A stretch of 64,000 nt of DNA from Bacillus safensis FO-36b (GCF_000691165.1 NZ_ASJD01000002.1:372001-436000), one strand, 5' to 3'; positions 1 through 8,974 are shown, counted from the stretch's first letter. The notes: generated by a model not told the origin, from the letters alone. Made by a program: numbers and translations.

Positions 1-303
1 ATTTATACGTGCTATGGAGGAGGATTTGCTTCAATTCCAGCCTATATTGGGGATTTGTTTGGTACAAAGCAGCTTGGTGCCATACATGGTTATATTTTGA
101 CTGCTTGGGCCGCTGCGGGATTAGCAGGACCACTATTTTCATCCTTCATCCGAGATATAACAGGTAATTACACACAAAGCCTTATGGTGTTCTCTGGCTT
201 ATTTTTCATTGCTTTTATCATATCACTTCTGATTCGAAAGGATATTCAGCAGCTAAGAGAAAAAAACCTATCTGCTGCTTCCTCTGTCTCAGCCCGATCT
301 TAA
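1..303 (+). CDS. MFS transporter, C-terminal fragment (oxalate/formate antiporter-like)
   Basis: The frame is open from base 1, so the gene begins before the window. About 100 residues are visible. They contain a glycine-rich stretch (YGGGFASIPAYIGDLFG), the segment GYILTAWAAAGLAGPLF and a final hydrophobic helix (LMVFSGLFFIAFIISLLI) followed by a charged tail. This is the usual last part of a 12-helix major facilitator carrier, and the YGGGF..P.Y..D.FG pattern is typical of the oxalate/formate antiporter (OFA) branch. The substrate cannot be read from the fragment. It lies 82 bp before an FdhF-like oxidoreductase on the same strand, so a role with a small carboxylate such as formate or oxalate is possible but inferred. 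Confidence 0.75.
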   Translation: MYTCYGGGFASIPAYIGDLFGTKQLGAIHGYILTAWAAAGLAGPLFSSFIRDITGNYTQSLMVFSGLFFIAFIISLLIRKDIQQLREKNLSAASSVSARS

Positions 304-310
304 TTTGAAT

Positions 311-339
311 TTGACAGAATCACAATCTAAAGGTAATTT
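311..339 (+). promoter_or_regulatory. Candidate sigma-A promoter for the FdhF-like gene
   Basis: TTGACA at 311-316 is followed after 17 bp by TAATTT at 334-339. It lies just after the MFS stop codon and about 46 bp before the start of the oxidoreductase, so that gene may be transcribed on its own as well as with the MFS gene. Confidence 0.5.
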
Positions 340-385
340 TTAGATATGAAAACGCTTTACAAAGTATTAGGAGGGTGATGATCTC

Positions 386-2734
386 ATGGGGAAAACAAAA
401 CATAAGGGGCCTGTTAAACTAAATAAAAAACCCTCACCAAAGCTATGGGCGTCTTTTGTACCAATGGGGCTTGGCAAAGTGAAACCGAAACACATTCGAG
501 ATACGATGAAAGTGGCATGGGAGAACAAAGATAACCTTCCCTACGCGTACCGTATTTTAACGCAGGGTGTTTGTGACGGCTGTGCCCTTGGCGTCTCAGG
601 ACTGTATGATCAAACGCTCGCAGGACCTCATATATGCACCACAAGACTAAATGTGCTTCGTCTTAACACAATGCCAGCTATTGATCAAAAATGGTTTGAA
701 GATATTCATCAGCTAAAGCAAATGGACAGCACCTCTCTTCGCAAGCTTGGGCGGATTCCTTATCCATTGATCCGAAAAAAAGGTGACAATGCCTTTACAC
801 GTATTTCTTGGGATGATGCACTAGATCAAATCGCAGCTAAAATCCAATCAATTGATAAACGGCAGCTTGCTTTCTATTTAACCGCCAGAGGAATTACAAA
901 TGAAGTTTATTATACGGCTGCAAAGGCTGCTCGATTTATAGGGACGAATCATATTGATAATGCTTCTCGCATTTGCCATTCACCAAGTAAAACCGCTCTT
1001 AAACGGTCCCTTGGCATCGGTGCTTCCAGCTGTAATTACAGTGATTGGATTGGAACGGATGTATTAATTTTTTGGGGATCTGTCGCAGCAAACAATCAGC
1101 CTGTTTCCACTAAATATATGTACGCTGCTAAAAAGAAGGGAACAAAAATTATCGTCATCAATCCGTATAAAGAGCCTGCTATGGAAAAGTATTGGGTTCC
1201 TTCTATTCCAGAGAGTGCTTTATTCGGTACAAAAATTGCAGATGATTTTTACCAAGTCAATATAGGCGGAGATATTGCGTTTATGAACGGCGTCATCAAG
1301 CATTGGTTTGACATGGAGCAGCATGCTCCCCATTCGGCTCTTGATCACGAATTTATTCAAAAACATACAACAGGCATACAGGATTTAAAGCAGCATGTCG
1401 CACAATTGAAGTGGGAGGACCTAGAAGCATCATCAGGTTTATCAAAAGAAAGAATGAAGGAATTTGCGACACTGCTTGCCAATGCTAATTCAGGCGTTTT
1501 TATTTGGAGTATGGGCCTTACTCAGCACCGCTTTGCAACTGATAATATATCACAGGTTGCCAACCTTGCCATGCTGCGCGGATTTATCGGCAGAAAACAT
1601 TGTGGTGTCATGCCAATTCGGGGGCATAGCGGCGTCCAAGGTTCTGGTGAAATGGGTGCTGATCCATTCGTTTTGCCGGGTAGTGATTTTGATGACGAGA
1701 ATATTGAAAGAATCGAACGTATATGGGGGTTTGACATTCCTAAATGGCATGGTGACACCATTGGGCAATCCTTTGAAAAGATGGCTCTCCCAAAAGACCA
1801 CCCACAAAAACTCAAAATGCTGTTTACGAGTGGCGGAAACTTTTTAGAAACGATGCCAAATCCGGAAGCGATCGAAAAAGCATTATCTGAACTTGAACTC
1901 CGTGTTCACCAAGATATCATTTTGAATACCTCTACGCTGGTAGACGCTGAAGAGGCGGTGATTGTGCTGCCTGCTATGACAAGGTATGAACAACCAGGCG
2001 GCGGCACATCAACCAGTACGGAACGCATGGTATATTTCAGTCCAGAAATTGAAGGACCTCGTATTGAAGAAGCCAGAGCAGAATGGGACATTTATGTTGA
2101 TCTTGCGAAAAGAGTCCGGCCAGAAGATGCTGAGCTGATACATTTTGAAACAGCTGAAGACATTCGTCGTGAGATTGCGGTCGCCAACCGAAACTATGAT
2201 GGCATCCAGCATTTACGTCACAAGGGAGACGTTTTTCAATGGGGAGGCGCATGGCTTTGTGAAGATGGCGTGTGTCCAACACCAGACGGCAAGGGACATC
2301 TTCTTCCTGCCCAGCTTCCTCAATATCGAAAAACCGAAGGACATTTCAATATCACGACAAGAAGAGGAAAGCAATTCAACTCCATGATCTACAGTGAAAA
2401 GGATGCCTTTAATGGTGGAAAACGTCATTCTATCCTAATGAATGAAGAAGATGCAAAAGAGCTTTATGTCCAAGAAGGTGATCCAGTTGTTCTCTTTAAT
2501 CAATATGGATCCTATCAAGGAGTGGCTCAATTCGGAGAGTTGAGACGCGGCAATATCGCAGTTTATTGGCCGGAAGGGAACGTTTTAATTCCTAAAGGTG
2601 TGTATGAGAGCTACTCACAGATTCCCGAGTATAATACGGCTGCCATATTAGAAAAAGCCGAAACCTTCCATGCAAGAAAGGATCAGCATTATGTGGAGAA
2701 ACGAATTGATGAATTAGAAACGACTTTGAATTAA
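386..2734 (+). CDS. FdhF/YdeP family molybdopterin oxidoreductase
   Basis: 782 residues. The body has the layout of molybdenum bis-PGD enzymes: an N-terminal part with C63-x-x-C66 (GVCDGCALG) and C84, a central oxidoreductase domain (SRICHSPSKTALKRSLGIG, VLIFWGSVAANNQP, HSGVQGSGEMGADP), and a C-terminal molydopterin dinucleotide-binding domain after about residue 660 (FNITTRRGKQFNSM, MNEEDAKELYVQEGDPV). The N-terminus lacks a classical four-cysteine Fe-S site, which fits the YdeP-like branch rather than true formate dehydrogenase alpha subunits. The physiological substrate of this branch is not established; in enterobacteria YdeP is linked to acid resistance. The start is set by AGGAGGGTGATG just upstream. 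The partner is probably the MFS carrier before it. Confidence 0.85.
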   Translation: MGKTKHKGPVKLNKKPSPKLWASFVPMGLGKVKPKHIRDTMKVAWENKDNLPYAYRILTQGVCDGCALGVSGLYDQTLAGPHICTTRLNVLRLNTMPAIDQKWFEDIHQLKQMDSTSLRKLGRIPYPLIRKKGDNAFTRISWDDALDQIAAKIQSIDKRQLAFYLTARGITNEVYYTAAKAARFIGTNHIDNASRICHSPSKTALKRSLGIGASSCNYSDWIGTDVLIFWGSVAANNQPVSTKYMYAAKKKGTKIIVINPYKEPAMEKYWVPSIPESALFGTKIADDFYQVNIGGDIAFMNGVIKHWFDMEQHAPHSALDHEFIQKHTTGIQDLKQHVAQLKWEDLEASSGLSKERMKEFATLLANANSGVFIWSMGLTQHRFATDNISQVANLAMLRGFIGRKHCGVMPIRGHSGVQGSGEMGADPFVLPGSDFDDENIERIERIWGFDIPKWHGDTIGQSFEKMALPKDHPQKLKMLFTSGGNFLETMPNPEAIEKALSELELRVHQDIILNTSTLVDAEEAVIVLPAMTRYEQPGGGTSTSTERMVYFSPEIEGPRIEEARAEWDIYVDLAKRVRPEDAELIHFETAEDIRREIAVANRNYDGIQHLRHKGDVFQWGGAWLCEDGVCPTPDGKGHLLPAQLPQYRKTEGHFNITTRRGKQFNSMIYSEKDAFNGGKRHSILMNEEDAKELYVQEGDPVVLFNQYGSYQGVAQFGELRRGNIAVYWPEGNVLIPKGVYESYSQIPEYNTAAILEKAETFHARKDQHYVEKRIDELETTLN

Positions 2735-2742
2735 TCGTCAAC

Positions 2743-2774
2743 TTAAAAACAGCTGGGGTTGTTTTCCCCAGCTG
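2743..2774. terminator. Terminator between the FdhF-like gene and ywmD
   Basis: CAGCTGGGG (2750-2758) and CCCCAGCTG (2766-2774) form a perfect 9-bp stem with a 7-nt loop. The run of T on the minus strand (complement of 2743-2749) makes it the terminator of the minus-strand ywmC-ywmD unit; it also separates the convergent FdhF-like gene. Confidence 0.8.
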
Positions 2775-2785
2775 CCATTCACTCT

Positions 2786-3463
2786 CTACCGACCAAAAGC
2801 GCTCGCTTCCTGTTGAAGAATATGGTTCAATTCTTCGGCATTTGCAGCCGGTTGATATTGTCCTCCACCCGCTTTTGCAACAGATTTAAGACTTTTTGCT
2901 TCCTTTTCATTCACATCGAAGCCAATGATATTGACGATTGTATCTATTCCGTCTTCATGTAATTCCTTTGCTGCTTGTGAAGGGCTTCCACCACAAGTTT
3001 CTTCACCATCACTGACAACATAGACAATATTTTTCCCTTCAGCTTGGTGATCTTCAAAATCTTGTTTCGTATCCGTTAATGCTTTTGCAAGTGGTGTCCA
3101 GCCAGTTGGCTTATACACATTCAGTGCTTGCTGAAAGGTTGATGGCTCATATGATCCAAATCCGTAAACAGCTTCAGAACTTGAACAAGAAACAGCTTTC
3201 CCTGCATTTTTATTGGTTCCTTCATGACCAAACACACGAAGCAGAACTTGTGTATCTTCTGATAAAATGCTTGCAAAGCTTTGAATAGACCGTTTGGCGA
3301 TTTCAATTTTCTTTTCACCTTCAACTGATTGTGCCATGCTCCCGCTTAAATCGAGTAATATCACCACATGCGCAGGCGGCTCCTGTTTTGTTACAGCATG
3401 AGCTGGTGAAGAAAGAAGCAGGACAAGACTAGCCAAAATGGTTAATACGATGTTTTTTTTCAT
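2786..3463 (-). CDS. ywmD: Secreted von Willebrand factor A domain protein (YwmD)
   Basis: 225 residues from ATG 3463, which has GGGAGG 9 bases upstream; a longer reading frame exists but has no such site. A signal peptide (MKKNIVLTILASLVLLLSSPAHA) is followed by a VWA domain with the metal-ion MIDAS pattern DLSGSMA, a conserved threonine in GWTPLAKAL and the acidic box SDGEETCGG. Two cysteines (in the SCSSSE and ETCGG segments) could form a disulfide. The protein is a paralogue of the upstream neighbour YwmC and probably arose by tandem duplication. VWA domains bind protein partners through a metal ion; the partner and role of YwmC/YwmD are not known. The two genes are co-oriented with spoIID but separated from it by a terminator. 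Confidence 0.85.
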   Translation of the reverse strand: MKKNIVLTILASLVLLLSSPAHAVTKQEPPAHVVILLDLSGSMAQSVEGEKKIEIAKRSIQSFASILSEDTQVLLRVFGHEGTNKNAGKAVSCSSSEAVYGFGSYEPSTFQQALNVYKPTGWTPLAKALTDTKQDFEDHQAEGKNIVYVVSDGEETCGGSPSQAAKELHEDGIDTIVNIIGFDVNEKEAKSLKSVAKAGGGQYQPAANAEELNHILQQEASAFGR

Positions 3464-3493
3464 CAATAAAAACCTCCCTTTTTTACTTTTGTA

Positions 3494-3530
3494 CAGAAAA
3501 AGAGAAACGAAAGCATGAATCAATCGTTTC
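3494..3530 (-). terminator. Terminator-like hairpin between ywmC and ywmD
   Basis: GAAACGA (3504-3510) and TCGTTTC (3524-3530) can pair; on the minus strand the stem is followed by TCTTTTTCTG. This may reduce read-through from ywmC into ywmD. The stem is only 7 bp with a 13-nt loop. Confidence 0.4.
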
Positions 3531-3546
3531 CCTTTTGTTCAGCAAG

Positions 3547-4245
3547 TTATTCGTGTAGTTTTAATGATTCTGCTGAAAAGATAGAACCCATTTCTTTACC
3601 AGTGCTTGCTTGGTAGTAATGGCCTTTACCAGCTTTGGCTACTTGCTTCAATTGACCTTCATAGCCATCGTTAAAGTCTAATCCGATCACATTTACAACA
3701 GTTGATCCTTTTGAGTTATGCAATTCTTTTGCTACTTTTACTGGATCTCCGCCACAAGTTTCCTCACCATCAGTGATTAAGTACACAATATGCTTTGTTC
3801 CTGCAGTAAGCTGCTCATCCGCTTGCTTTGCATTTTCAAGTGCACGTGCAATCGGTGTCCAGCCAGTTGGCCCAAGTCCGTTTAAAGAGTTTTCGAAGCT
3901 GTTCTTTTCATAAGGCTGTACGCCGTAAACGCCTCTAATGACTTCACATGATTGAGCTTTACCTGAATTTTTGTTGTTTCCTTCAGAACCAAACAAGCTC
4001 ATACGAATTTTAGCGTCTTTTGGAAGTGACTGAGCAAATTTAAATACCTCTTGTTTAGCGAGATCAAATTTGCGCTCTCCCTCTACTTTTCTTGCCATGC
4101 TTCCGCTTGCATCAAGTAAGATTGTCACTCTTACATCTTTGTTATGTTTTTTGACTGTAGATGCTTCTGCAAATACTGGTGAAGAGATTGACATAGATAA
4201 TGTCAATACAGTTAAGGTTACGAGTGTGATTACTTTTTTCAACAT
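3547..4245 (-). CDS. ywmC: Secreted von Willebrand factor A domain protein (YwmC)
   Basis: 232 residues from ATG 4245 with AAGGAGGAAG 6-9 bases upstream. Signal peptide residues 1-27 (hydrophobic stretch VITLVTLTVLTLSMSISSPVFA), then a VWA domain with MIDAS residues in LLDASGSMARKVEG, the T in GWTPIARAL and the DGEETCGG loop near residue 165. It shares motif order, length and cysteine positions with YwmD next to it. A secreted, metal-dependent protein-binding function is what the domain suggests; no enzyme motif is present. The gene keeps the same place beside spoIID as ywmC of B. subtilis, whose function is unknown. Confidence 0.85.
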   Translation of the reverse strand: MLKKVITLVTLTVLTLSMSISSPVFAEASTVKKHNKDVRVTILLDASGSMARKVEGERKFDLAKQEVFKFAQSLPKDAKIRMSLFGSEGNNKNSGKAQSCEVIRGVYGVQPYEKNSFENSLNGLGPTGWTPIARALENAKQADEQLTAGTKHIVYLITDGEETCGGDPVKVAKELHNSKGSTVVNVIGLDFNDGYEGQLKQVAKAGKGHYYQASTGKEMGSIFSAESLKLHE

Positions 4246-4540
4246 ACTTTTTCTTCCTCCTTATGTATTTGATTGAAACATCTTAATCGTAAATTATTCT
4301 GTCTTGGAATGGTATAGGACTCGGTCCCTTTTTCTCTTTCATCAAAATCACTAAAATTCTGTCAGATGTCTAGATATTTTCACCTAACACACCCATTATT
4401 CTCTCGTTTTCTCTGTCTTTCGAGGGACTTTGTATCAGCCATCAGTTCTTGTCAGGACATAAATGTTTAAGATTTCCTGGTCTGCGTCTTAAGTCGCGAT
4501 TTGACACATTCTGTTCAAATCTCTTTGAACACACAAAAAA
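4246..4540. other. Intergenic region upstream of ywmC
   Basis: About 300 bp without a coding frame. It must hold the minus-strand promoter of ywmC-ywmD, but I found no hexamer pair good enough to name. It ends at the spoIID terminator. No riboswitch-like fold or repeat was recognised. Confidence 0.5.
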
Positions 4541-4560
4541 ATGCCTCATTTCTGAGGCAC
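4534..4560 (-). terminator. spoIID terminator
   Basis: On the minus strand GTGCCTCA, a GAAA loop and TGAGGCAT are followed by seven T. It lies 8 bp after the spoIID stop codon. Confidence 0.9.
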
Positions 4561-4567
4561 CTTTGCT

Positions 4568-5593
4568 TTATTTTTTAGCCATATACGTGTTGAGAAAACG
4601 ATCGGCTGATTCGATTTGAATTCCTTTATAATAATGCTTCACGATGGCATCTACTTTTTTGCCTGCCTGCGCCATATAATGCGCACCATATTGACTCATG
4701 CCTACACCATGACCATATCCTTTTGTTGTAATGACAATCTGCTGGCCCTGGCGTTCCCATGTGAAGTCCGCTGAATGAAGGCCTAGTGATTCTCGAATGT
4801 CTCGGCCTGACATTGTTTTACCGTTGATCACGGCTTTCGCTACCTGATTTCCTGGTGTCCGTTCTACAATCTGTCCGACCTGAGCCTGCTGAGTGAGCGT
4901 CACACCTAATTTTTGCTGAAATTCACTGACCGAGATGGTTTTCTTATTTTGAAATTTTGGCGATTTTTCGTCCCATTTACTTGAGACACTTTTCAAATAA
5001 GGGATTTCGTTTTTCCAATAGGCTTCGGCATTTTCCGTTTTTCCGTTACTTGTTGAAAAGAATGAAGCATCAATTGGTTTCTCGTCATAAGTCAGCACTT
5101 TTCCTTGTGTGCTGGCGACAGCTTCCGTGACCTTTTTTAATTTCCAATTGTACGCTTTCCCCCAAATTTTCTTGAGTTCCTGTTTGTTTTTGTAAACTTG
5201 GAACATTTGGGTATCATCTACAAGAGAGCCCTTGGGTGATTTGACAGTCTTATCACTGATCATTTGTCTGACGATATACGTTCTTGCTGCGAGCGCCTGT
5301 GCCTTGAGTGCTTCCATTTCAAAATCAGCTGGCATTTCAGATGCTACGACACCGATCACATACTCTTCTAAGGGGATGTTTTCTACCTGCTGATAAGCTG
5401 AGCGATAGACGGGGATAGCGACGGGTGATTGCTTCAATTTGACTGAACCCTTCACTTCTTTTTTAACTGATGGTTCTGCTGCTACGTGCTGGCTGGCCGC
5501 CGGCTTCCCTTGGAACGTCGGCAACACAAGTAATGTTGGAATCATTAAAATGATGATGCATATTCCTGCGATTGTCCATATCATTGGTTTCAT
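4568..5593 (-). CDS. spoIID: Stage II sporulation protein D, septal peptidoglycan lytic transglycosylase
   Basis: 341 residues. SpoIID is the lytic transglycosylase of the SpoIIDMP complex, which thins septal peptidoglycan and drives engulfment of the forespore. An N-terminal membrane anchor (residues 4-27) is followed by an extracytoplasmic SpoIID/LytB domain. The catalytic glutamate is in GVVASEMPADFE (E86, matching E88 of B. subtilis). The C-terminal KGYGHGVGMSQYGAHYMA signature is intact. ATG 5593 has GGGGGC upstream. A sigma-E promoter lies directly before it, so mother-cell expression is expected. It sits between murAA and ywmC as in B. subtilis. Confidence 0.95.
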   Translation of the reverse strand: MKPMIWTIAGICIIILMIPTLLVLPTFQGKPAASQHVAAEPSVKKEVKGSVKLKQSPVAIPVYRSAYQQVENIPLEEYVIGVVASEMPADFEMEALKAQALAARTYIVRQMISDKTVKSPKGSLVDDTQMFQVYKNKQELKKIWGKAYNWKLKKVTEAVASTQGKVLTYDEKPIDASFFSTSNGKTENAEAYWKNEIPYLKSVSSKWDEKSPKFQNKKTISVSEFQQKLGVTLTQQAQVGQIVERTPGNQVAKAVINGKTMSGRDIRESLGLHSADFTWERQGQQIVITTKGYGHGVGMSQYGAHYMAQAGKKVDAIVKHYYKGIQIESADRFLNTYMAKK

Positions 5594-5628
5594 ATTTGGC
5601 TGCCCCCATTTGTCATTGAATCTCTTTT

Positions 5629-5658
5629 ATCCTATGGGCAGGGACAAGCTAATATGAC
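5629..5658 (-). promoter_or_regulatory. Sigma-E promoter of spoIID
   Basis: On the minus strand GTCATATT (5651-5658) is followed after 14 bp by CATAGGAT (5629-5636). This fits the sigma-E consensus (KMATATT, 14-15 bp, CATACAnT) and is about 36 bp before the spoIID start. Confidence 0.75.
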
Positions 5659-5804
5659 AGCTTCTTTCATTTAGTGGACAAGTCTTTTATGAAGGTATGG
5701 GCCTGTTCTTAGAATGGATTTTACTGTTCGTCTGTATGAATAAAATTTAAGATGGTTGGATACACTAATGATAAGCTTCGTGAAATGAGGCATTCTATGA
5801 TTCT

Positions 5805-5843
5805 AAAAAAAATCAGCATGCCCCAATGGACACACTGATTTCT
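5805..5843 (-). terminator. murAA terminator
   Basis: On the minus strand AAATCAG...CTGATTT encloses a stem extended by TGTGTCC/GGGCATG with G-U pairs, followed by a T run. It starts 8 bp after the murAA stop codon. Confidence 0.8.
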
Positions 5844-5850
5844 TTCATGA

Positions 5851-7158
5851 TTAAGCGTTCAGATCTGATACAACTTGTTCTTGTGTCACATCTGCTGATT
5901 CATCGTTTACTCTTTCAATATCTGCACCGATTGCTGCAAGCTTTTGGTGGAAGTTCACATAACCACGGTCAATATGCTTCAACTCAGTGACACGTGTATG
6001 ACCTTCTGCCACTAATCCAGCAAGTACAAGTGCTGCTCCTGCTCTTAAATCAGTCGCTGCCACTTCAGCACCTTGAAGTTGAACCGGCCCATTGATAATG
6101 ACAGAGCGACCCTCAATTTTAATATCGCCATTCATGCGGCGGAATTCTTCAGCATGCATAAAGCGGTTTTCAAACACCGTTTCTGTGATCATGCTTGTTC
6201 CGTTCGCACGAAGCAATAGCGCCATCATCTGAGATTGCATATCCGTTGGGAACCCAGGATGCGGCATTGTTTTTAGATCGATTGGCTTGAGCTCAGATGG
6301 TCCAATGACTCTTAAACCTTCTTCTTCTTCAATGATCTGAATACCCATTTCTTCCATTTTTGCCACAAGTGATGTCATGTGCTCTGGCACTGCGCCTTTT
6401 ACAAGAACATTTCCTTCTGTAATGGCTGCTGCCACCATGAAAGTACCTGCTTCAATTCTGTCAGGGATGATGTTGTGTTTTGCACCGTGAAGTGTTTCCA
6501 CACCTTCGATTTTGATTGTACCAGTACCAGCACCGCGAACCTTACCGCCCATGGCATTGATGTAGTTTGCTAAATCAACAATTTCAGGTTCTTTTGCTAC
6601 GTTTTCTAAAATCGTTGTTCCTTCAGCTAATGCTGCTGCCATGATGATGTTTTCAGTTGCCCCTACACTTGGGAAATCCAAATAGATTTTTGCACCTTTT
6701 AAACGGCCTTTTACTTCAGCCTCGATGAAACCATTACCTACTTGAATTTTAGCTCCCATTGCTTCAAAGCCTTTTAAATGCTGATCAATTGGTCTTGAAC
6801 CAATCGCACAGCCTCCAGGTAATGCAACTCTTGCATGACCTGTTCTTGCTAAAAGTGGTCCCATGACAAGCACGGATGCTCGCATTTTACGGACATACTC
6901 AAACGGAGCCTCAGTTTCTAGTGCATGAGATGCATCAACTGATACTTCGTTATTTTCAAAATGTACTTCTGCTCCTAAATGACGTAACACTTCATTGATT
7001 GTATATACATCGGAGAGCGTAGGTACATCACAAATTACGCTTTTTTCTGTACTTGCTAACAAAGATGCAGCGATAACTGGTAAAACGGCATTTTTTGCGC
7101 CTTCTACTTTAACTGTGCCGTTTAACTTTTGACCGCCGCGGACGATGATTTTTTCCAA
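5851..7158 (-). CDS. murAA: UDP-N-acetylglucosamine 1-carboxyvinyltransferase MurAA
   Basis: 435 residues. It transfers enolpyruvate from PEP to UDP-GlcNAc, the first committed cytoplasmic step of peptidoglycan synthesis and the target of fosfomycin. The catalytic loop [15 protein letters not shown] carries C117. The EPSP-synthase-like inside-out barrel is complete, with the two K22-N23 substrate residues in GAKNAVLP. The start is TTG with GGAGGGG upstream. The final 20 residues ([18 protein letters not shown]) are an acidic tail beyond the folded core. A paralogue, MurAZ, is encoded at 33416-34705. The gene follows ywmB closely. Confidence 0.97.
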   Translation of the reverse strand: MEKIIVRGGQKLNGTVKVEGAKNAVLPVIAASLLASTEKSVICDVPTLSDVYTINEVLRHLGAEVHFENNEVSVDASHALETEAPFEYVRKMRASVLVMGPLLARTGHARVALPGGCAIGSRPIDQHLKGFEAMGAKIQVGNGFIEAEVKGRLKGAKIYLDFPSVGATENIIMAAALAEGTTILENVAKEPEIVDLANYINAMGGKVRGAGTGTIKIEGVETLHGAKHNIIPDRIEAGTFMVAAAITEGNVLVKGAVPEHMTSLVAKMEEMGIQIIEEEEGLRVIGPSELKPIDLKTMPHPGFPTDMQSQMMALLLRANGTSMITETVFENRFMHAEEFRRMNGDIKIEGRSVIINGPVQLQGAEVAATDLRAGAALVLAGLVAEGHTRVTELKHIDRGYVNFHQKLAAIGADIERVNDESADVTQEQVVSDLNA

Positions 7159-7190
7159 GGTCTTCCCCTCCGCGTCCCAAATTCTCTATA

Positions 7191-7925
7191 TTAATATTCA
7201 GTCGTTACGATTGGTGTGCCAACCGTAATCGTATGATTTTCGTTCATTTCCGAACTTCTGATGGCAATTTGAACATTCATTTTATCATTTGAAGTCATAA
7301 TGAACTGTTCCCACTTATCTGTGTAAGCGGAAAGCGACACAAAATTAGACTCAACGAGATACTCAACTGGTTTTGCTTGAAATTCATTTGCTAACATTTC
7401 AGCTTTTTTTTGCAAAACAACATCCATCATACCATTTACATGACCATCGAGACAAGTAAAAATTACAATTTTCTCTTGTAATATGCTTTTTGCATGACGT
7501 ACGAACTGATCATATGTATGCTCCCAGGTATTCAGTGGGCGAGCACCTTTTTGCTCATATAATAAATACGACTTTTGATTTGATTTTGTGTCGGTCTTCA
7601 CGAGTAAAATTTTCGATTCTGTATCATTTTTTTCATCTTTGTAAATTCCTGTGACTTTGGTGACATGTTGTTCTTTTTTTTCGGTCCACTCATACTGTCG
7701 TAGTTCGTCTTTCAAACGTTTCACTTTTTTTGAAAATTGTTCGGATGAAATATCTACATTTGTCTTGGCATGAAGGGTCCATCCATCGACTTCAATTTGC
7801 TGGTTTTTTAGACCTTCTGCTATTTGAGCGAGCGGGGAAGATTCTTCCGCACGAACACCTTGAATCATCAGAACAAAAAAAAGAATAAACGCAAATAATG
7901 GCCAACCTTTCAAATACTTTCTCAC
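7191..7925 (-). CDS. ywmB: YwmB family (TATA-box-binding-like) secreted protein
   Basis: 244 residues from GTG 7925 with AAGGGGG upstream. A hydrophobic N-terminal segment (LKGWPLFAFILFFVLMIQGVRA) looks like a signal peptide ending near residue 26. The rest has no enzyme motif. It matches the YwmB family, known in Bacillus as a conserved gene next to murAA, with a fold related to TATA-box-binding proteins and no proven function. It is separated from murAA by only 32 bp, so the two are likely co-transcribed. Confidence 0.85.
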   Translation of the reverse strand: MRKYLKGWPLFAFILFFVLMIQGVRAEESSPLAQIAEGLKNQQIEVDGWTLHAKTNVDISSEQFSKKVKRLKDELRQYEWTEKKEQHVTKVTGIYKDEKNDTESKILLVKTDTKSNQKSYLLYEQKGARPLNTWEHTYDQFVRHAKSILQEKIVIFTCLDGHVNGMMDVVLQKKAEMLANEFQAKPVEYLVESNFVSLSAYTDKWEQFIMTSNDKMNVQIAIRSSEMNENHTITVGTPIVTTEY

Positions 7926-8054
7926 TTGTCATTCCCCCTTGCTACAAGTGTTGCCGCAAGGAGGTCAATGCATACGTGGAAAAGTCAACAAAAGGCGAGC
8001 CTTTTGACCCTTCTTTTTACGTTCCCGCAGAAGGCCGTGACCAAACCTTTTATG

Positions 8055-8285
8055 TTAGAACATATAAGGAATTTGTCTTGAGAAATTTAAGTAATCAAGG
8101 AAGAAATTGCTGACTACAGATGCGATAGCAATGGTAATGAGCATCATCAGCAGCCTTGCTTGAACGATTTTCCCTTTTTTAATGAGTGGATCAATATTTA
8201 CAGCAAGCAGTGCCCACCATGTAACCGCGATAAAAAATAGGTGGATCACAATGCCCACGATTGCTTGTTGTCCTACGTCTTCCAT
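8055..8285 (-). CDS. ywzB: YwzB, small DUF1146 membrane protein
   Basis: 76 residues with two predicted membrane helices (VGIVIHLFFIAVTWWALLAV and LLMMLITIAIASVVSNFFL). Such DUF1146 proteins occur in Bacillales between the ATP synthase operon and murA. GGAGGATTCAACTGT precedes the ATG. Function is unknown; the position next to the atp operon is conserved. Confidence 0.85.
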   Translation of the reverse strand: MEDVGQQAIVGIVIHLFFIAVTWWALLAVNIDPLIKKGKIVQARLLMMLITIAIASVVSNFFLDYLNFSRQIPYMF

Positions 8286-8455
8286 ACAGTTGAATCCTCC
8301 TTTTATTTATTTCTGTAAAGGAAAACTCCCTTTCATTATATCCTCGAAAATCGGAAAGATGAATCATTTGGAAAAAAGAGCTACATTTAGTGTGAATCCC
8401 CTCTTATCCTGATGCCAAGGAGATGATATACTGCGTGTGGAAGGAGCTGAACACA

Positions 8456-8932
8456 TTGAAAGATTCTTTTCCTGACTTTGTTGATTTGTACGGAGAATTG
8501 GTTCCCTCATTTGATCATGAATGGGAGGCCATTGCTTTCTACTTTGATTATAGACAGACACAGCTAGAAGAATTAGCACAATTGTGTCATTTTCATAACA
8601 TTTCTTTGGATTACTCTGAGGAAAGCTTGTATCAGTTAGAATCACTATACTTTGATGCATTGACCAAGCAGCTGTTCGCTGAGTGGAAAATGCCGATAGA
8701 TGCATTAGAAGCGATGATGAGTGTGTATATAGGAGAGGTTGTCATCCGTCATCATTCAGATGCTGACTGGGTGGTACGGCCTTATATGGATTCTCCGCAC
8801 AAATATACGCTTGGCTTACGCAGAAATAATAAAACATGGCATTGTAGTACGCAATTTTGCGAGCACTTATATCTAGAAAAGCAAGCATCTCATCCTTATG
8901 TGTCGATGTATCAATCTCTCATGTCATCCTAA
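8456..8932 (+). CDS. ywmA: YwmA, conserved protein of unknown function
   Basis: 158 residues if started at TTG 8456, which has AAGGAG at an ideal 9-base spacing. An in-frame ATG at 8423 lies directly on another AAGGAG and cannot be used with that site; GTG 8435 is a third option. The protein is soluble and acidic, with aromatic-rich helices (FYFDYRQTQLEELAQLCHFH) and no recognised catalytic motif. It is the only plus-strand gene in this part, convergent with atpC across a shared terminator. Symbol assigned by position and sequence resemblance to B. subtilis YwmA. Confidence 0.75.
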   Translation: MKDSFPDFVDLYGELVPSFDHEWEAIAFYFDYRQTQLEELAQLCHFHNISLDYSEESLYQLESLYFDALTKQLFAEWKMPIDALEAMMSVYIGEVVIRHHSDADWVVRPYMDSPHKYTLGLRRNNKTWHCSTQFCEHLYLEKQASHPYVSMYQSLMSS

Positions 8933-8974
8933 AAAAAATCCTTCTTATCACAGTGATAAGAAGGATTTTCTGTT

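Noticed and set aside
1464-1847. Second plus-strand frame of 127 codons
   Set aside because: Lies out of frame inside the FdhF-like gene, whose own frame is well supported.
8364-8705. Minus-strand frame of 113 codons opposite ywmA
   Set aside because: ywmA has a clear start site and shared terminator; this frame has neither.
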